Positions 34,601 to 45,900 of a DNA stretch of 64,000 nt are shown in pieces. The notes beneath the pieces are model-generated. The model did not search any database, was not told the DNA's origin, and saw only the letters and a program-made list of their open reading frames with translations. The position numbers and the translations under genes are program-made. Location of the stretch: the NCBI GenBank assembly GCA_949316235.1, contig OX438747.1, positions 7,740,924 through 7,804,923 on the forward strand. Reading direction: 5' to 3'. How positions within the stretch are numbered: position 1 is the stretch's first letter; each line of letters opens with the position of its first letter. Source of the DNA: Oegoconia quadripuncta. Taxonomy: Eukaryota; Arthropoda; Insecta; Lepidoptera; Autostichidae.

Positions 34601-37600
34601 TACACCAATCGGTCGGCAAATGAAGAAAGTTTGCCCACCACTGGTCTTTTTTTCACCACTTTGAGCATTATTTAGATACCAATTGATGGCATAATTGAAA
34701 TCACCGAAATACAACCTAAGTCAGAAAGGGGTACTAAGCCGATAGGGGGTTAAGTATTGTGAACAGAAGACATTTCAATAAGTAAAATATTTATTTCAAG
34801 AAGTATTTTAAAATTTTGCATAAATGTCAATATACAGGGCGTCCCAAAGTTATGGGACATGAAGGGGAAGTACCTTAAATATTGTAGATAGTGAATTTTG
34901 CTCAAAGAAGACTTTATGTTATTTTTAAAAGTTAGTAATTCTGCATTCATAGATTTTCTAAAAATTACTTGCTTCGGCTGGGAATCGAACCGACTTAAAT
35001 GTGAAAAAAAAAACACCCTACTTTTATGATGCCAATCGAAAGAATAGCTAAAAAATAATAACTCTGCCTAAGTAACATAGTATTTTAAAAGAAAGGAACA
35101 ACATAAAATGATTGAGTCAAATTTCAAGAAAGTTATTTATTGCCGACGACGTTCGAAAAGTAGCGATATTATCATTCCAAAGATAGCATTGATTATTCGT
35201 AAATAAGTACCCACTTCATAAAATAGGTACTAACATAGTTTTCCTTATTATAAGTGCACGTGTAGATGAAATGATAAAACTTGTATTTCAATACGTCCTC
35301 TGTAAGCTAGACAGAAGGCAAATTAAAAACAAAAATAAATAATTTATAATTTGAAAATGGAACAGTTTATGACAGCGTTTGTTTGAATGCATACTTTTTA
35401 AGATATTTTAAAAAGAAGTGATATTTTTAAATGTTGTTCTTAAATTTGAAAATGGAACAGTATGTGCGAGCGTTTGTTTTTCGGATATTGATCTGTTTAG
35501 TCTCAATTCACTTACACAAGTGTTATTGTGTTAATTTATTGCGAACATGGCATATCAAGTAAGTTTTGATCTAATGGAAGCATATTTTTTGAACGATAAA
35601 GATATCTCTAGAAGTTTGCGGTGGTATGGCGTAAAATATCCTGATAGACAAATACCGTCTCGTAAAGTTTTGAAAAGGCTTGTGAACAATTTGAAAACTC
35701 TGGGACGTTTCGATAAACGCCCAAGAGAACCACAGCAAGAAAACCATACGATCAACGACGAAGAACTTGGTATTTTAATTTACTTTTCGGCTTTTCCGAA
35801 AGCATCGGTGAGAGAAGGAGAACATGAAATTGGAGTTTCAAAAAGTAAAATACACCGTGTATTAAAAAAACACGGTTTTAAGAGTTATGTTGAAGGACGA
35901 TTGGTTCAAAAATTACTTCCGGGCGATACAGAAAGGAGAAAAAATTTCTGTCTTGATATCCAGGCACGATTGCTCGAAGATCCAAATTTTTTGGATAATA
36001 TTATTTGGACAGACGAATCTAACTTTAGCAATAACGGTATGTATAACCGCAACAATAATCGTATTTGGTCTAAAGAAAATCCCCTACGAGTGACTGAAAC
36101 TAATAACCAAGTGCGTTTTTCACTCAACTGTTGGTGCGGACTTTTAAAAAACCGGGTTTTCTTAATCCATTTTTACCAAGGAACCTTGAACACAGAAAAG
36201 TATTTAGGAATACTTCAAATTTTAAGGGATAAGATAAGAAACCATTCCGCGGCGGAGCAAGAAAACTTAATTTTCCAACAAGATGGAGCTCCGGCTCATA
36301 ATAGTCGGAGAGCAGCAGATTTTCTAAATGAATGTTTTCCTACATGGATTGGTACAAATGGACCGATTAGATGGCCGGCCAGATCCCCGGACCTCACACC
36401 ATTAGATTTCTTCTTTTGGGGATACGTGAAAGATATGCTATACAAAAAGCGATACGAGAACGTAGGCGAGTTGCAAACAGAATTGTGCCATATCACATCG
36501 AGTGTTCACCATAAAATGATTAGAAAATCAACAGGCAGCGGGCTCATTAAAAGATTGGCGATTTGCGTAAGACAAGAGGGATCACATTTTGAGCATTTAA
36601 TTAATTAATTTACAAAAAAATACCTACTTAATTGACTACGGCAGTTTCATGTATGTTTTTTATTTGATTAAAATGATTAATTTCACGTTGTTCCTTTCTT
36701 TTAAAATACTATGTTACTTAGGCAGAGTTATTATTTTTTAGCTATTCTTTCGATTGGCATCATAAAAGTAGGGTGTTTTTTTTTTCACATTTGAGTCGGT
36801 TCGATTCCCAGCCGAAGCAAATAATTTTTAGAAAATCTATGAATGCAGAATTACTAACTTTTAAAAATAACATAAAGTCTTCTTTGAGCAAAATTCACTA
36901 TCTACGATATTTAAGGTACTTCCCCTTCATGTCCCATAACTTTGGGACGCCCTGTATACTTGTCCCTTTCAAATGTACTGTTTTTATAGAGAGAGATATT
37001 TCCTGGAAGAGATCGCTTTTAGTGATAAGGTCGCCAAATTCTGTAACTGTATTTTCTTGCCTGTTGTGCAATAAAGTATATTGTACTACTACATTACAGT
37101 GGATTAAGGTGCAATGACACTGCAGACGAGTTTGCGAGAAGGGGCTCTGCAATGATGGTACAGGGTTCTGAGCCAATCGTCCCACTGCCGTTTTACCAAA
37201 CCAAATCATGGCTTCATCAGTGAACCACGTCGCTACACAACAATGACTGGACCTCAAGGGAAGACTGCAGGCAAACCAGAGCGGCAGTTCCAGCACAGAG
37301 TGTGCGCCTAACTTATGCGCCTCTCCAAGGTGCAACTGTGTTTGATCACAGGTAAACTAACAGGTCACGGTCATTACAACAAACAGCTGTTCGATATAGG
37401 TATCACTTTTAGGCGCACTTAGACGTTGAGTTGCGGAAACCGGCCCGCCAACGAATATAAATACGTACTATTTACTATATAACATGTTTCCTGTCAACCC
37501 TGAACCTGGACTCAACTGACTTAATTCTTTTCTGTTAATTTTGTTGCCATTACGTTTTGGATTTTTTTTATCCCCGAAGGCTACACTGCGACGGAATCTA

Positions 37601-37996
37601 TGTATACTTACTGGCTCATTAAAGTTTCTCTTTAATTCGGGCATGTCATATGGATAATGGGGATCTTTCGAATCTGCTCCAATGTCGGGTATTTTAGGAT
37701 AGTCGCCATATCCCATGTGCTCAGGAAATGGTTGATATTCCTCCACAGTTAACCCATATCTTTTAGCAGCTGCAGCTCGCTCCTCGGGGGTTTTAGGATA
37801 TGGACCAGGCTTATATTGATAATTCCAATCTGAAAATATATGTATTGAATGACGTAACAATAAAAATACCAAAACAAAGTCAAAATGTGGCGTTTATGAT
37901 CTTACGGTTTCGTGTGGCACTACAAAATATTCCCAGAGTTTTACGGATTGAATATGGGTTCGTTAGAATTACTTTATTAAGTAAGTTACATGCCAT
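31611..37996 (-). CDS. NDUFB8: NADH dehydrogenase 1 beta subcomplex subunit 8 (complex I, ASHI)
   Basis: Three minus-strand exons, 37906-37996, 37612-37829 and 31611-31820, give 172 aa with agreeing phases; human NDUFB8 has 186. The first exon encodes a basic, amphipathic presequence-like start (MACNLLNKVILTNPYSIRKT) suited to mitochondrial import. Exon 2 carries the signature YKPGPYPKTPEERAAAAKRY, then MGYGDYPKIPD and ELKRNFNEP. Exon 3 has a single membrane segment (WHQWAWFLGVVGGAFTLFFF) and ends RPVTAKQYPGQGTHYLFSK. This is the accessory subunit of the membrane arm of respiratory complex I in the inner mitochondrial membrane. Intron 2 is 5.8 kb and is packed with transposons, including a complete mariner element, a SINE nested in a SINE and an inverted RTE LINE. 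Only about 75 bp separate the start codon from a copy of an A-tailed repeat, so the promoter is either very compact or lies inside the repeat. The gene is divergent from SCYL3. Confidence 0.94.
31871..32360 (+). repeat. SINE-C copy split by SINE-A
   Basis: The head (GACCGGTTAGTGTAGTGGAT) lies at 31876-31896 and the rest, from GTGACCCTGTCAGCGAAACC with box B GCGGGTTCGAATTCG, at 32195-32360. The split follows from comparison with copies at 62050-62280 and 63092-63330 and with the fragment at 34575-34622. Confidence 0.8.
31901..32194 (+). repeat. SINE-A copy, inserted inside a SINE-C
   Basis: Plus-strand copy with clear Pol III boxes: box A region CCGTGGCTCAATG and box B GGTTCGATCC within GGTCGCGGGTTCGATCC. 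It ends TGTGCATAAAAAAAA. It splits the head of a SINE-C (31871-31896) from its body (32195-32360). Confidence 0.82.
32350..33868. mobile_element. RTE-like LINE with 5' inversion in NDUFB8 intron 2
   Basis: Minus strand 33293-32449 encodes the RT second half (FSAVLEHIFKNLYWNKQGLN, LRFADDLIILT, KTKVMTNGQK, EYEYLGQTISP) and the C-terminus (KLKWKWTGHMLRDRQNKWTH), followed by a 3' UTR ending in a (TTA)n tail near 32354. Plus strand 33294-33868 encodes the preceding half (NETIKGTIEI, NNYRPISLMPNLY, EQAGFRSNFST, FIDYNKAFDSI, KGVRQGDPMSPS). The two halves are back to back, and RT order continues across the inversion point. Confidence 0.85.
33912..34300 (+). repeat. CR1-like LINE 3' end in NDUFB8 intron 2
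   Basis: Encodes HHFLSNRVVQAWNKLPEEVV then SVNSFKNRLDKFLKN stop (to 34168), the typical C-terminus of CR1/Daphne-type LINEs, followed by a 3' UTR with a (TAA)n tail near 34262-34295. Confidence 0.75.
34575..34622 (-). repeat. SINE-C head fragment, minus strand
   Basis: The reverse complement reads GACCGATTGGTGTAGTGGAT then AGTGACCCTGTCAGCGAAAC. It shows what the SINE-C head looks like without the nested SINE-A. Confidence 0.65.
34835..36954 (+). mobile_element. Mariner-like transposon copy 1, in NDUFB8 intron 2
   Basis: A 2120-bp DNA transposon starting CAGGGCGTCCCAAAG and ending CTTTGGGACGCCCTG, with TA on both sides (34833-34834 and 36955-36956), the target duplication of the IS630-Tc1-mariner superfamily. 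The terminal inverted repeats are about 267 bp (34835-35103 and 36687-36954), far longer than the roughly 30 bp of classic mariner. It holds one intact transposase gene. Copy 2 at 45287-47406 has the same length; I see only two substitutions, at 36793 and 36821, both private to this copy's right repeat. It lies antisense to the host gene. Confidence 0.95.
35547..36608 (+). CDS. Mariner-like transposase, intact (copy 1)
   Basis: A 353-aa transposase. Residues 1-60 form a helix-turn-helix region of the DUF4817 type ([20 protein letters not shown], then [13 protein letters not shown]), followed by a second HTH ([20 protein letters not shown]). The DDE domain has D156 in [10 protein letters not shown]246 in FQQDGAPAH and D287 in [14 protein letters not shown]. 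Counting between D246 and D287 gives 40 residues, so the triad is DD40D rather than the DD34D of classic mariner. The protein would cut and paste the surrounding element by binding its terminal repeats. No frameshift or stop; identical in protein sequence to the copy in SCYL3. The ATG lies in the context GAACATGG; an ATG further upstream is not in frame with conserved sequence. Confidence 0.93.
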   Translation: MAYQVSFDLMEAYFLNDKDISRSLRWYGVKYPDRQIPSRKVLKRLVNNLKTLGRFDKRPREPQQENHTINDEELGILIYFSAFPKASVREGEHEIGVSKSKIHRVLKKHGFKSYVEGRLVQKLLPGDTERRKNFCLDIQARLLEDPNFLDNIIWTDESNFSNNGMYNRNNNRIWSKENPLRVTETNNQVRFSLNCWCGLLKNRVFLIHFYQGTLNTEKYLGILQILRDKIRNHSAAEQENLIFQQDGAPAHNSRRAADFLNECFPTWIGTNGPIRWPARSPDLTPLDFFFWGYVKDMLYKKRYENVGELQTELCHITSSVHHKMIRKSTGSGLIKRLAICVRQEGSHFEHLIN

Positions 37997-38069
37997 TATT
38001 ATCGTCACTTTAAAGATGAAAAGGAATCGAACGACGACGATGAACGAACGAAAAAACTCAATTTTGTTT

Positions 38070-38450
38070 GACTTGTTTTTTTTTTTTTTGGTTTCATTCT
38101 CTCCTTTATGAGAAGGCAAACAGCCATGTCTTATTTCTCTTATTTCTTCAGTTTGTAAGTCAGTCTCAGTCAAAACAAGTAATTCGTCGTATACTTGGCG
38201 TATATAGAGTCTAGTCACGGTCAAGTCATTCTTCAGTAAAGTGGCAGAATGCTTTACAAAAGATTTAGGCGGCTTCTTGTGGGAACCCGAAAGCTCCGTT
38301 ACGCACTTTAATTTACACTTCCCTTCACTTGTACACCATCACTAACGTTTGCTGCACAATATTCTGCCATTATTAGAATGCACAAATTATAAGATTTATA
38401 AAGAAAAATGCTACTTCACTCGCCGAGTTCCCGCCAAAAAGCCTTGACTT
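38070..38450 (-). repeat. A-tailed repeat (family T), copy 3, next to NDUFB8 start
   Basis: Minus-strand copy: poly-T at 38078-38089 marks its 3' end, CCGCCAAAAAGCC near 38440 its 5' end. Its tail lies about 75 bp upstream of the NDUFB8 start codon, in the same orientation as that gene. Confidence 0.72.
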
Positions 38451-38499
38451 GTTTTTTTTTTTTCGTTATATTCGCACGTTCGCACCTCTCTGAAAAGGC

Positions 38500-38955
38500 A
38501 GTCCTGTATAATCTTAGATCCCTTTGCCTTCTCCAAGAGGAGAGAATAAAAGAAAAAAGAGGGGCTTTTTGGCTGGAAATCGGCGAGTGAAGTTGCATTT
38601 TTCTTTATAACTCTTATAGTAATTTATGCATTCTGACTTTTGAAGCTTAATAATGGCAGAATATTGTGCAGCAAACGTTAGTGATAGTGTACAAGTGAAG
38701 GAAAGTGTAAATTAATAGAGCTTTCGGATTCCCACAAGAAGCCGCCAAAATCTTTTGTAAAGCATTCTGCCACTTTACTGAAGAATGACTTGACCGTGAC
38801 TAGACTCTGTATACGCCAAGTATACGACGAATTACTTGTTTTGACTGAGACTGACTTACAAACTGAAGAAATAAGAGAAATAAGACATGGCTGTTATGGG
38901 CAAGATCCCTTTGCCTTCTCCTAAAGGAGAGAATGAAACCAAAAAAAAAAAAAAC
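38500..38955 (+). repeat. A-tailed repeat (family T), copy 4 with a partial tandem unit
   Basis: 38510-38552 is the 3' end of one unit (CCTTTGCCTTCTCCAAGAGG plus A-rich tail). A full unit follows from GGGGCTTTTTGGCTGGAAAT (about 38560) to a 16-A run at 38940-38955. This repeats the head-to-tail layout of copies 1 and 2, and the unit faces copy 3 as an inverted pair. Confidence 0.7.
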
Positions 38956-39323
38956 TATTTACAGCGTCAGGCGTCGTCGTCGTCGTCAGTGGTATCCAAA
39001 GAGTATAGTAACTATTTACCGAGAAAGAGTGGCAACTCCGTGGTTAAATTTTCATGTATAGACAGTGCTGCTGCCAGCGATTGGTTGAGGAATTAAATCT
39101 ATCTATACATACCTACGTACACTGATTATATAGGTAGAAACTGGGTTTAGAAATAGGTATTGTTGTTTATGAGGAAATTTTTATTTCTCATAACTAATTT
39201 CTTTAAATTAGCTATGAAAAACAAGTATAACAAAAACAAATTAACAAAAATCTGAACTTTTACAAAAACTTTCAAAAGGAAATCGACGTTGACTGAGAGC
39301 TCGACATGACATCACCCACCGGT

Positions 39324-39334
39324 AAGATGGCGGC
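39324..39334 (+). promoter_or_regulatory. YY1/Pho-like motif upstream of SCYL3
   Basis: AAGATGGCGGC matches the YY1/Pleiohomeotic consensus and lies 590 bp before the SCYL3 start codon in the NDUFB8-SCYL3 divergent interval. Function inferred from sequence only. Confidence 0.35.
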
Positions 39335-39923
39335 TGCTGCCACAGAACACTAATAACGGTTAGTTCGTCAACCGCAGTTCAGAGGTCGCAGTCTGCTATG
39401 AAAATTGATGACATTTGAAGTGTGCCCCCCCTGGTGGTATCGCTGTATCGCTGTCTTGTCTTGTTGTGTTCTGTCCAAAGTAGGTTCTGCTATCGCTTTA
39501 TCCCAATGAGTAAATCACAGAGTACTTTTGTATATGTAAATTAATTATATCAAGAAGAACTTTATCGTAAGGCTATATATAACCGCTGTCTGTCTTACTG
39601 TGTTATTTATACTGTAGTTCTTCTGAGTAGTTTGTGATGTAAATCTATTGTTGATTTGGTTGCAAAAATGATACGTTTAAGTTGATTGACTATTTGCTTC
39701 CACCAAAGGGACGAAAGAAATCATCATCCATCTCAGCCCACCACCACCCACTGCTGGGTTAAGGCATCTTCTCCATTACGCCAATTCTCACTTAGAGAAA
39801 TAACCTAATAAAATTTATTTCTTAAACCTCCTATACCTACTTCATCCGTGCCTGTAGTATGAAGAATTCTGTGACCAGTCTGACCTAATGAAAAAAAACG
39901 AATCCGATGAAACTTTTCTTATC

Positions 39924-42900
39924 ATGGGTAATGAAGGTTCTCAATTAAGTGGTCTACACATCAATGAGAAGGCAATTGAAATAACAGATTTTTGGTCTCT
40001 ATATCAAGCCACAATTAAGGATAGTTGCAGATATTTCAGTCTTAAGAGTGATGGTTCAGTGTCAGTATTTAAAGGAGAACCTGCTTTAGGTCCATTGTGG
40101 ACAGTGTCTACACCACTGGAAAAATTTTCAAATGTAAGTACCTAGGTACTTTGTGGTTTAATTGGTACACATCCACTCCATTACTTAATCAAGTAAGGCA
40201 AATGTTTTCTATGTAGACATTTTTGTTTTTCCAGCAAAGCTCAAAATTTGTTGATGGAGGTCTTTGAGGAATGAAAATATAACCTTTGTCAGAATATAGT
40301 CTAAAAACTTACCTCTTTTTTAGACTATATATTGAGCTTTCTTGGAAAAACAAAAATGTCTACATAGAAAACATTTACATTCTTAGATCATAAAATTTTT
40401 TGTGCCTCAATTTTTACTCATTTTTTTAAAATAAAATGTAGTTTTCTTGTTTTTGGGTTTAAACCCAAAATTTACTACTTATGGGCATGGTTATAGTAGT
40501 CAATGTTAATAAGTAAACTACTTTCCTCAGTATCTAAATCATCATCAGCCCGTGAACATCCTACTGCAGGGATATAGGCTTTCCCTCGTATAATGAGGGA
40601 GTATGGGCCATAGTCCACCACGCTGGCATAATGCGGATTGAGGACTTCACATGCCCTTGAATTTTAATTTCTCAGGCATGCAGGTTTCCTCACAATGTTT
40701 TCCTTAACCATTTAAGAGCAGATTGGTAGAAGAGAACTCATTGGCACATGGTCTGAGTGGGAATCGAACCCAGACCTCCCAAATTGGGAGACCGTGTCTT
40801 AACTACTGTGCCACCGATGCTCTATACATATTTTTCATATTATTATTGTGTCCCAATTTTCTGTTATTAAAAATGTGCTTTAGAATACTCTTTTCCTTCC
40901 GAAATATACGAAAACCTAATTGAACATCATTAGTAATGCTCTGATACTTTACAATAGTGAACATCCATAATTTTTGAAGAAAAAAGTTTCGTTTTCCATG
41001 ATATCAGTCATCCAATATCATCATCATCATCATCAGATATCCGGGTCAGTATGCTTCCAACTTCGACCTCATCTTCACTTAACATCAGGTATGATTGAGG
41101 TCAAGTACCAACCTGTTGTGCATAAAAAAGAAAAAAAAAATATTTTGCAATAGGTCAGGATCGGTTCTGAATGTGTTAAGATAAAAAGGTACATACCAAT
41201 TTCGAAACTTTTTTGCAATTTTTGTAGGTGTACAAACATACTTGGTCTTTTCAAAATCTAATATAATGCCAAAAATATTAACAGAATACAAAAAATATAA
41301 ACCTAGAATTCATTTTAGTATTAAATATTGTTTCCGAAACAGTCTTTTTAGGGAAAAAATGGATTTATAATTTTGTAAATAAATAGAGATACTGTTTGGT
41401 GACAAATTCAGTATTTTTAGTCACTTACAGTTTTTATTCAGGTCTATTTATCGAATAAATTTAGTGGTACTTTAAACACAAGCCTTAGCTTACCTATCGT
41501 TTGTATGGATTACAGTAAAAATTATAGCATATTCTAAAATCAAACAGAATTATTAATAAATAATGGCAATAAATAAATGCCAATAAGGCATTTAAATAAC
41601 AAAGTTGCCAGAATAATATGAATCAAGCTTCTCCATGATGTTGCATATACCTAACTTGACTTTACATATAAAACACATCAGCAAACCTACCTTTCCTTTA
41701 TTTGGAAAATCAAAAGTATTACAGAGGAACAACAGTATATAATAAATAATAATGATCTTATTTACACAGAATCTTCTGAAATACCGTCATCCATGTATTG
41801 TGCGATACATATCCACATGGCAGCAACGTTCGACACTTCATTTGGCTACAGAATTTGTGCAGCCTCTTTCACAGGCTCTCAGCTCACATACGCCCCTTCA
41901 GATCTGTATTGGGCTTAACAACATTTTACAGGCTTTAGTGTTCCTCCATGAACAGGTTTGTATATAAAATTAACAACAAGTGCAAAATTATACAGTTGTG
42001 CTGGTTACTATGAACTGTAATATTTACTTTGCAGGCTGGAATGTCTCATAATAATGTCAGTGTATCAGCGGCATATGTAACTGGAGATGGGCAGTGGAAA
42101 CTGGGAGGCTTGCAATATTTGTGTTCATTCAGTGACTTGACTTCTACATATTTAAAACATGCCAGGATACATAGGTAAACTTTACTATTGTACAATCATA
42201 CATAATATCTAACTCTTCACTTTTGAACCTTTCTTAGCACACTAATAGACGAGTCGAGTTTACATCATCTAATAGAATAAACAAGATCCTGAGCACTGAT
42301 TGAGCAGGTATAATAATAAAAATTATATTGTGCCTGTTACATAATCTGTCAAAGTTAATAAACATGGTACAATAAATTTTTCAACCATACCCAATGCATA
42401 TGTAATACAGCTATAAACTCAAAAGTCATTATTATAACATAAAATAATATGGACAATATAAACAGCTATTTCAAAATTATATTGATAATGTTCGCTGGCA
42501 GTGGCTCCCATACAAAAGTCCCAGTTGACTCCATATATTTAATGATTTGTCCAGTATTATCCTCCTGTAATAAGAGGAGGCTGTGTGCTAATTTAATAGT
42601 AGTTATTTAAAGCAGTTAATAAGTTTAACGTGATTGGCAATCAAACGATCGTAAATTTTGTCTATATACAGATATGACAAAGCAGTAGATCCAAACGAAG
42701 ACTCAAATGATATGACATCAAAGGTTGACCAGTACAGCTTTGCAGTTTTAGTTGAAGATGTTTTTAGGGGTCGAAAAGATGGTAGGTAATTGCGATTTAT
42801 AAAAAATATTGAAGAAATATCTGAACCTACTTATTTGATAAACAATCAATATGTTTTTAATTTCAGAGGAAGTGCCACATTTAAGGGAGTTTAAGAAATA

Positions 42901-45900
42901 TTGCACTGATCACCTCCAGCATAATAACCCAATAAAACGGCCTAACTTATCAGAAGTCCTTCAACACAATTTCTTTAATCATGAATTCATATCTATTTAT
43001 AAATTTCTAATATTTTTACCGTTGAAATCAGACGAAGAAAAGAGCGAGTTTTTTTCTACTATTCTAGACAATCTCAAGTGTTATGATGAAGGAACTGTAG
43101 CCAAACAACTTAGTGGATTATTGCTGTCCAGGCTAACTATGCTAGATGCAACTGCCAGGAAAGATGTAATACCATTCATATTAAGACCGAAAACCCAAAA
43201 AAGTAATTATCTTTAATTAACTTTACACGGTGGAACAGAAAAGTGTAGTTGTTCCGTAAATTATAAAAATATTTAGAAGTTTTAAACTGACTCTGCTGTT
43301 AGGTGACTTGATACAAAAAGGATTCAAGTGAAAAAAAATCCTGCGTAAACAGAAGTACTTAGATGCTAGAACAAAAGTAATCTTTTTTCTTTAATTTTAA
43401 TCGTAAGTTCTATTTATCGTGGCCTTCAACGCAGAAACATCACTTCTGAAAACTTTAAGCAAGTAAATTTTGATACTGCCAAATAATAAGTCCAAAATTA
43501 GTCATACATAGTCGTCAAGGTAAAAAAAATAGTCGCGAAATTGAAGAATAGGAATAAATAAAGTTGGCCTCCAAAAAGTTAGGTGTCCTCAGTAGAGCTG
43601 CTCGTTACTTCACTCGCCGGCTCACCGCCTCCAACTTTTTAAGGCGCAAGTTCGGCCGCACGTGAAGTATTGTTCTCACCTATGGGCTGGGGCACCTCAG
43701 TACCAGCTTCTTCCTTTTGACCGCGTTCAACGTCGCGCAGTCCTAATTGTCGGCCAAGAGAGTCTCACTGACCGACTGGATCCCCTGGCGTTGCGAAGAG
43801 ACGTCGCGTCCCTCTGCATTCTCTATCGCATATTTCATGGGGAGTGTTCTGAAGAACTGTTCGAGCTAATACCCGCTGCTCAATTTAATCGATACACTTC
43901 TCGCCGAAAATTAAATTTCCATCCACATTACCTGGATGAGTGGAAGTCTACCACAGTACGTTTCTCAAGAAACTTCTTACCACGTACGACCACCCTGTGG
44001 AACGGACTTCCTGCAGCGGTATTCCCGAACGATTACGACATTGGAACCTTCAAGAAACGAGCCTAACACCTTCCTCAAAGGCCGGCAACGCGTCTGTGAC
44101 CCTTTTGGTGTTGCGGGTGTCCATGGGCGGCGGTGATTGCTTTCCATCAGGTAACCCGCATGCTAGTTTGCCGCCCTCTCATATAAAAAAAAAACCGTCT
44201 TTGAGAGGTCACTATTTTTTGACACAAATTGAAATTTTAAAATGAAAAACAGAAGCGTTCTGCAGAAATTAGATGAAGTTTCTGGCTTGATAGTTACAAC
44301 CTAGCATCCCCACCAACCTATTAGCTATAACTTGGAATTATAACGCGACTATTCTTTTACCTACTTGACTATGGCTAAAGTCTGAATTCCGACATTTGCT
44401 CGCATGAGATCTCGTTAATTCTATGGAGAGCTGCCTGGCCAAACCATTGCTATTGGTTCGGATTTGTAACGTGCCTATTTTTTTTTAACTTGTAAACTAC
44501 TTATTTATGAATGTTTTTTTTTTGATATTGTCATAATTATTTTTCACGAAGTTTTCAGAAGTGAGAATGCTGTTATGAAGAAGGACACCTACCTATTTAT
44601 TTTCTACCTAAAAGGTTGTGTACTTCAAGTGTTGAATTTCTAGTAGTTAATGTTTTTATTGGTTTTACTTTATTAATTGATATATGCAGGTTAAATAATA
44701 AATATCTTTGCACATACACACAGCGCCATCTAGTTCCACACTAAGCAAATAGGCTTGTATTGTAGATACCAGGTGGTTGATATACTATACAAATACATTT
44801 TTCTTTGTAAATAAATACGTTTATAAATGAAAAACATCCATAACTCGGGTACGCATGTCAGTATTCATCATTTGTCAATTTTAGTACAGCAGTCAGGGTT
44901 TATAATCACTAAACCAAACAGGTCGTCATGAATACATAAGAAAGGAAAATTTATTTAAACCCATCTCATGACACAAACAATCAGGTACAACGTATTACAC
45001 AGTTGAGCGAGACACATACGACATACATGACGACCTGTTTGGTGTAGTGGTTAGAAACTCTGCTGCTATACCAAAAGGTCGCGGGTTCGAATCCCGCTAG
45101 GGGGCATATGTTTGTATGATGAATACGGATATGTGTACCCGAGTTATGGATGTTTTTCATTTATATATGTATTTATTTACAAAAAAAAATGTATTTGTGT
45201 AGTGTATCAATCATCTGGTATCCACAACACAGGCCTAGTTGCTTAGTGTGGAACTAGTTGACGCTGTCTGTACATGTCCAAGTATACAGGGCGTCCCAAA
45301 GTTATGGGACATGAAGGGGAAGTACCTTAAATATTGTAGATAGTGAATTTTGCTCAAAGAAGACTTTATGTTATTTTTAAAAGTTAGTAATTCTGCATTC
45401 ATAGATTTTCTAAAAATTACTTGCTTCGGCTGGGAATCGAACCGACTTAAATGTGAAAAAAAAAACACCCTACTTTTATGATGCCAATCGAAAGAATAGC
45501 TAAAAAATAATAACTCTGCCTAAGTAACATAGTATTTTAAAAGAAAGGAACAACATAAAATGATTGAGTCAAATTTCAAGAAAGTTATTTATTGCCGACG
45601 ACGTTCGAAAAGTAGCGATATTATCATTCCAAAGATAGCATTGATTATTCGTAAATAAGTACCCACTTCATAAAATAGGTACTAACATAGTTTTCCTTAT
45701 TATAAGTGCACGTGTAGATGAAATGATAAAACTTGTATTTCAATACGTCCTCTGTAAGCTAGACAGAAGGCAAATTAAAAACAAAAATAAATAATTTATA
45801 ATTTGAAAATGGAACAGTTTATGACAGCGTTTGTTTGAATGCATACTTTTTAAGATATTTTAAAAAGAAGTGATATTTTTAAATGTTGTTCTTAAATTTG

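Noticed and set aside
39424..39437. Strong CTCF site upstream of SCYL3
   Set aside because: CCACCAGGGGGGGCAC has two extra Gs in the core, so it is only a weak candidate.
43662..44066. A host gene encoding a 134-aa protein
   Set aside because: It is the C-terminal piece of a LINE reverse transcriptase, 5'-truncated and followed by a typical LINE tail.
45060..45110. tRNA gene (GTAGTGGTTAG...GGGTTCGAATCCC)
   Set aside because: The cloverleaf is incomplete, and the same head is followed by the same non-tRNA body in several copies, so these are SINE heads.
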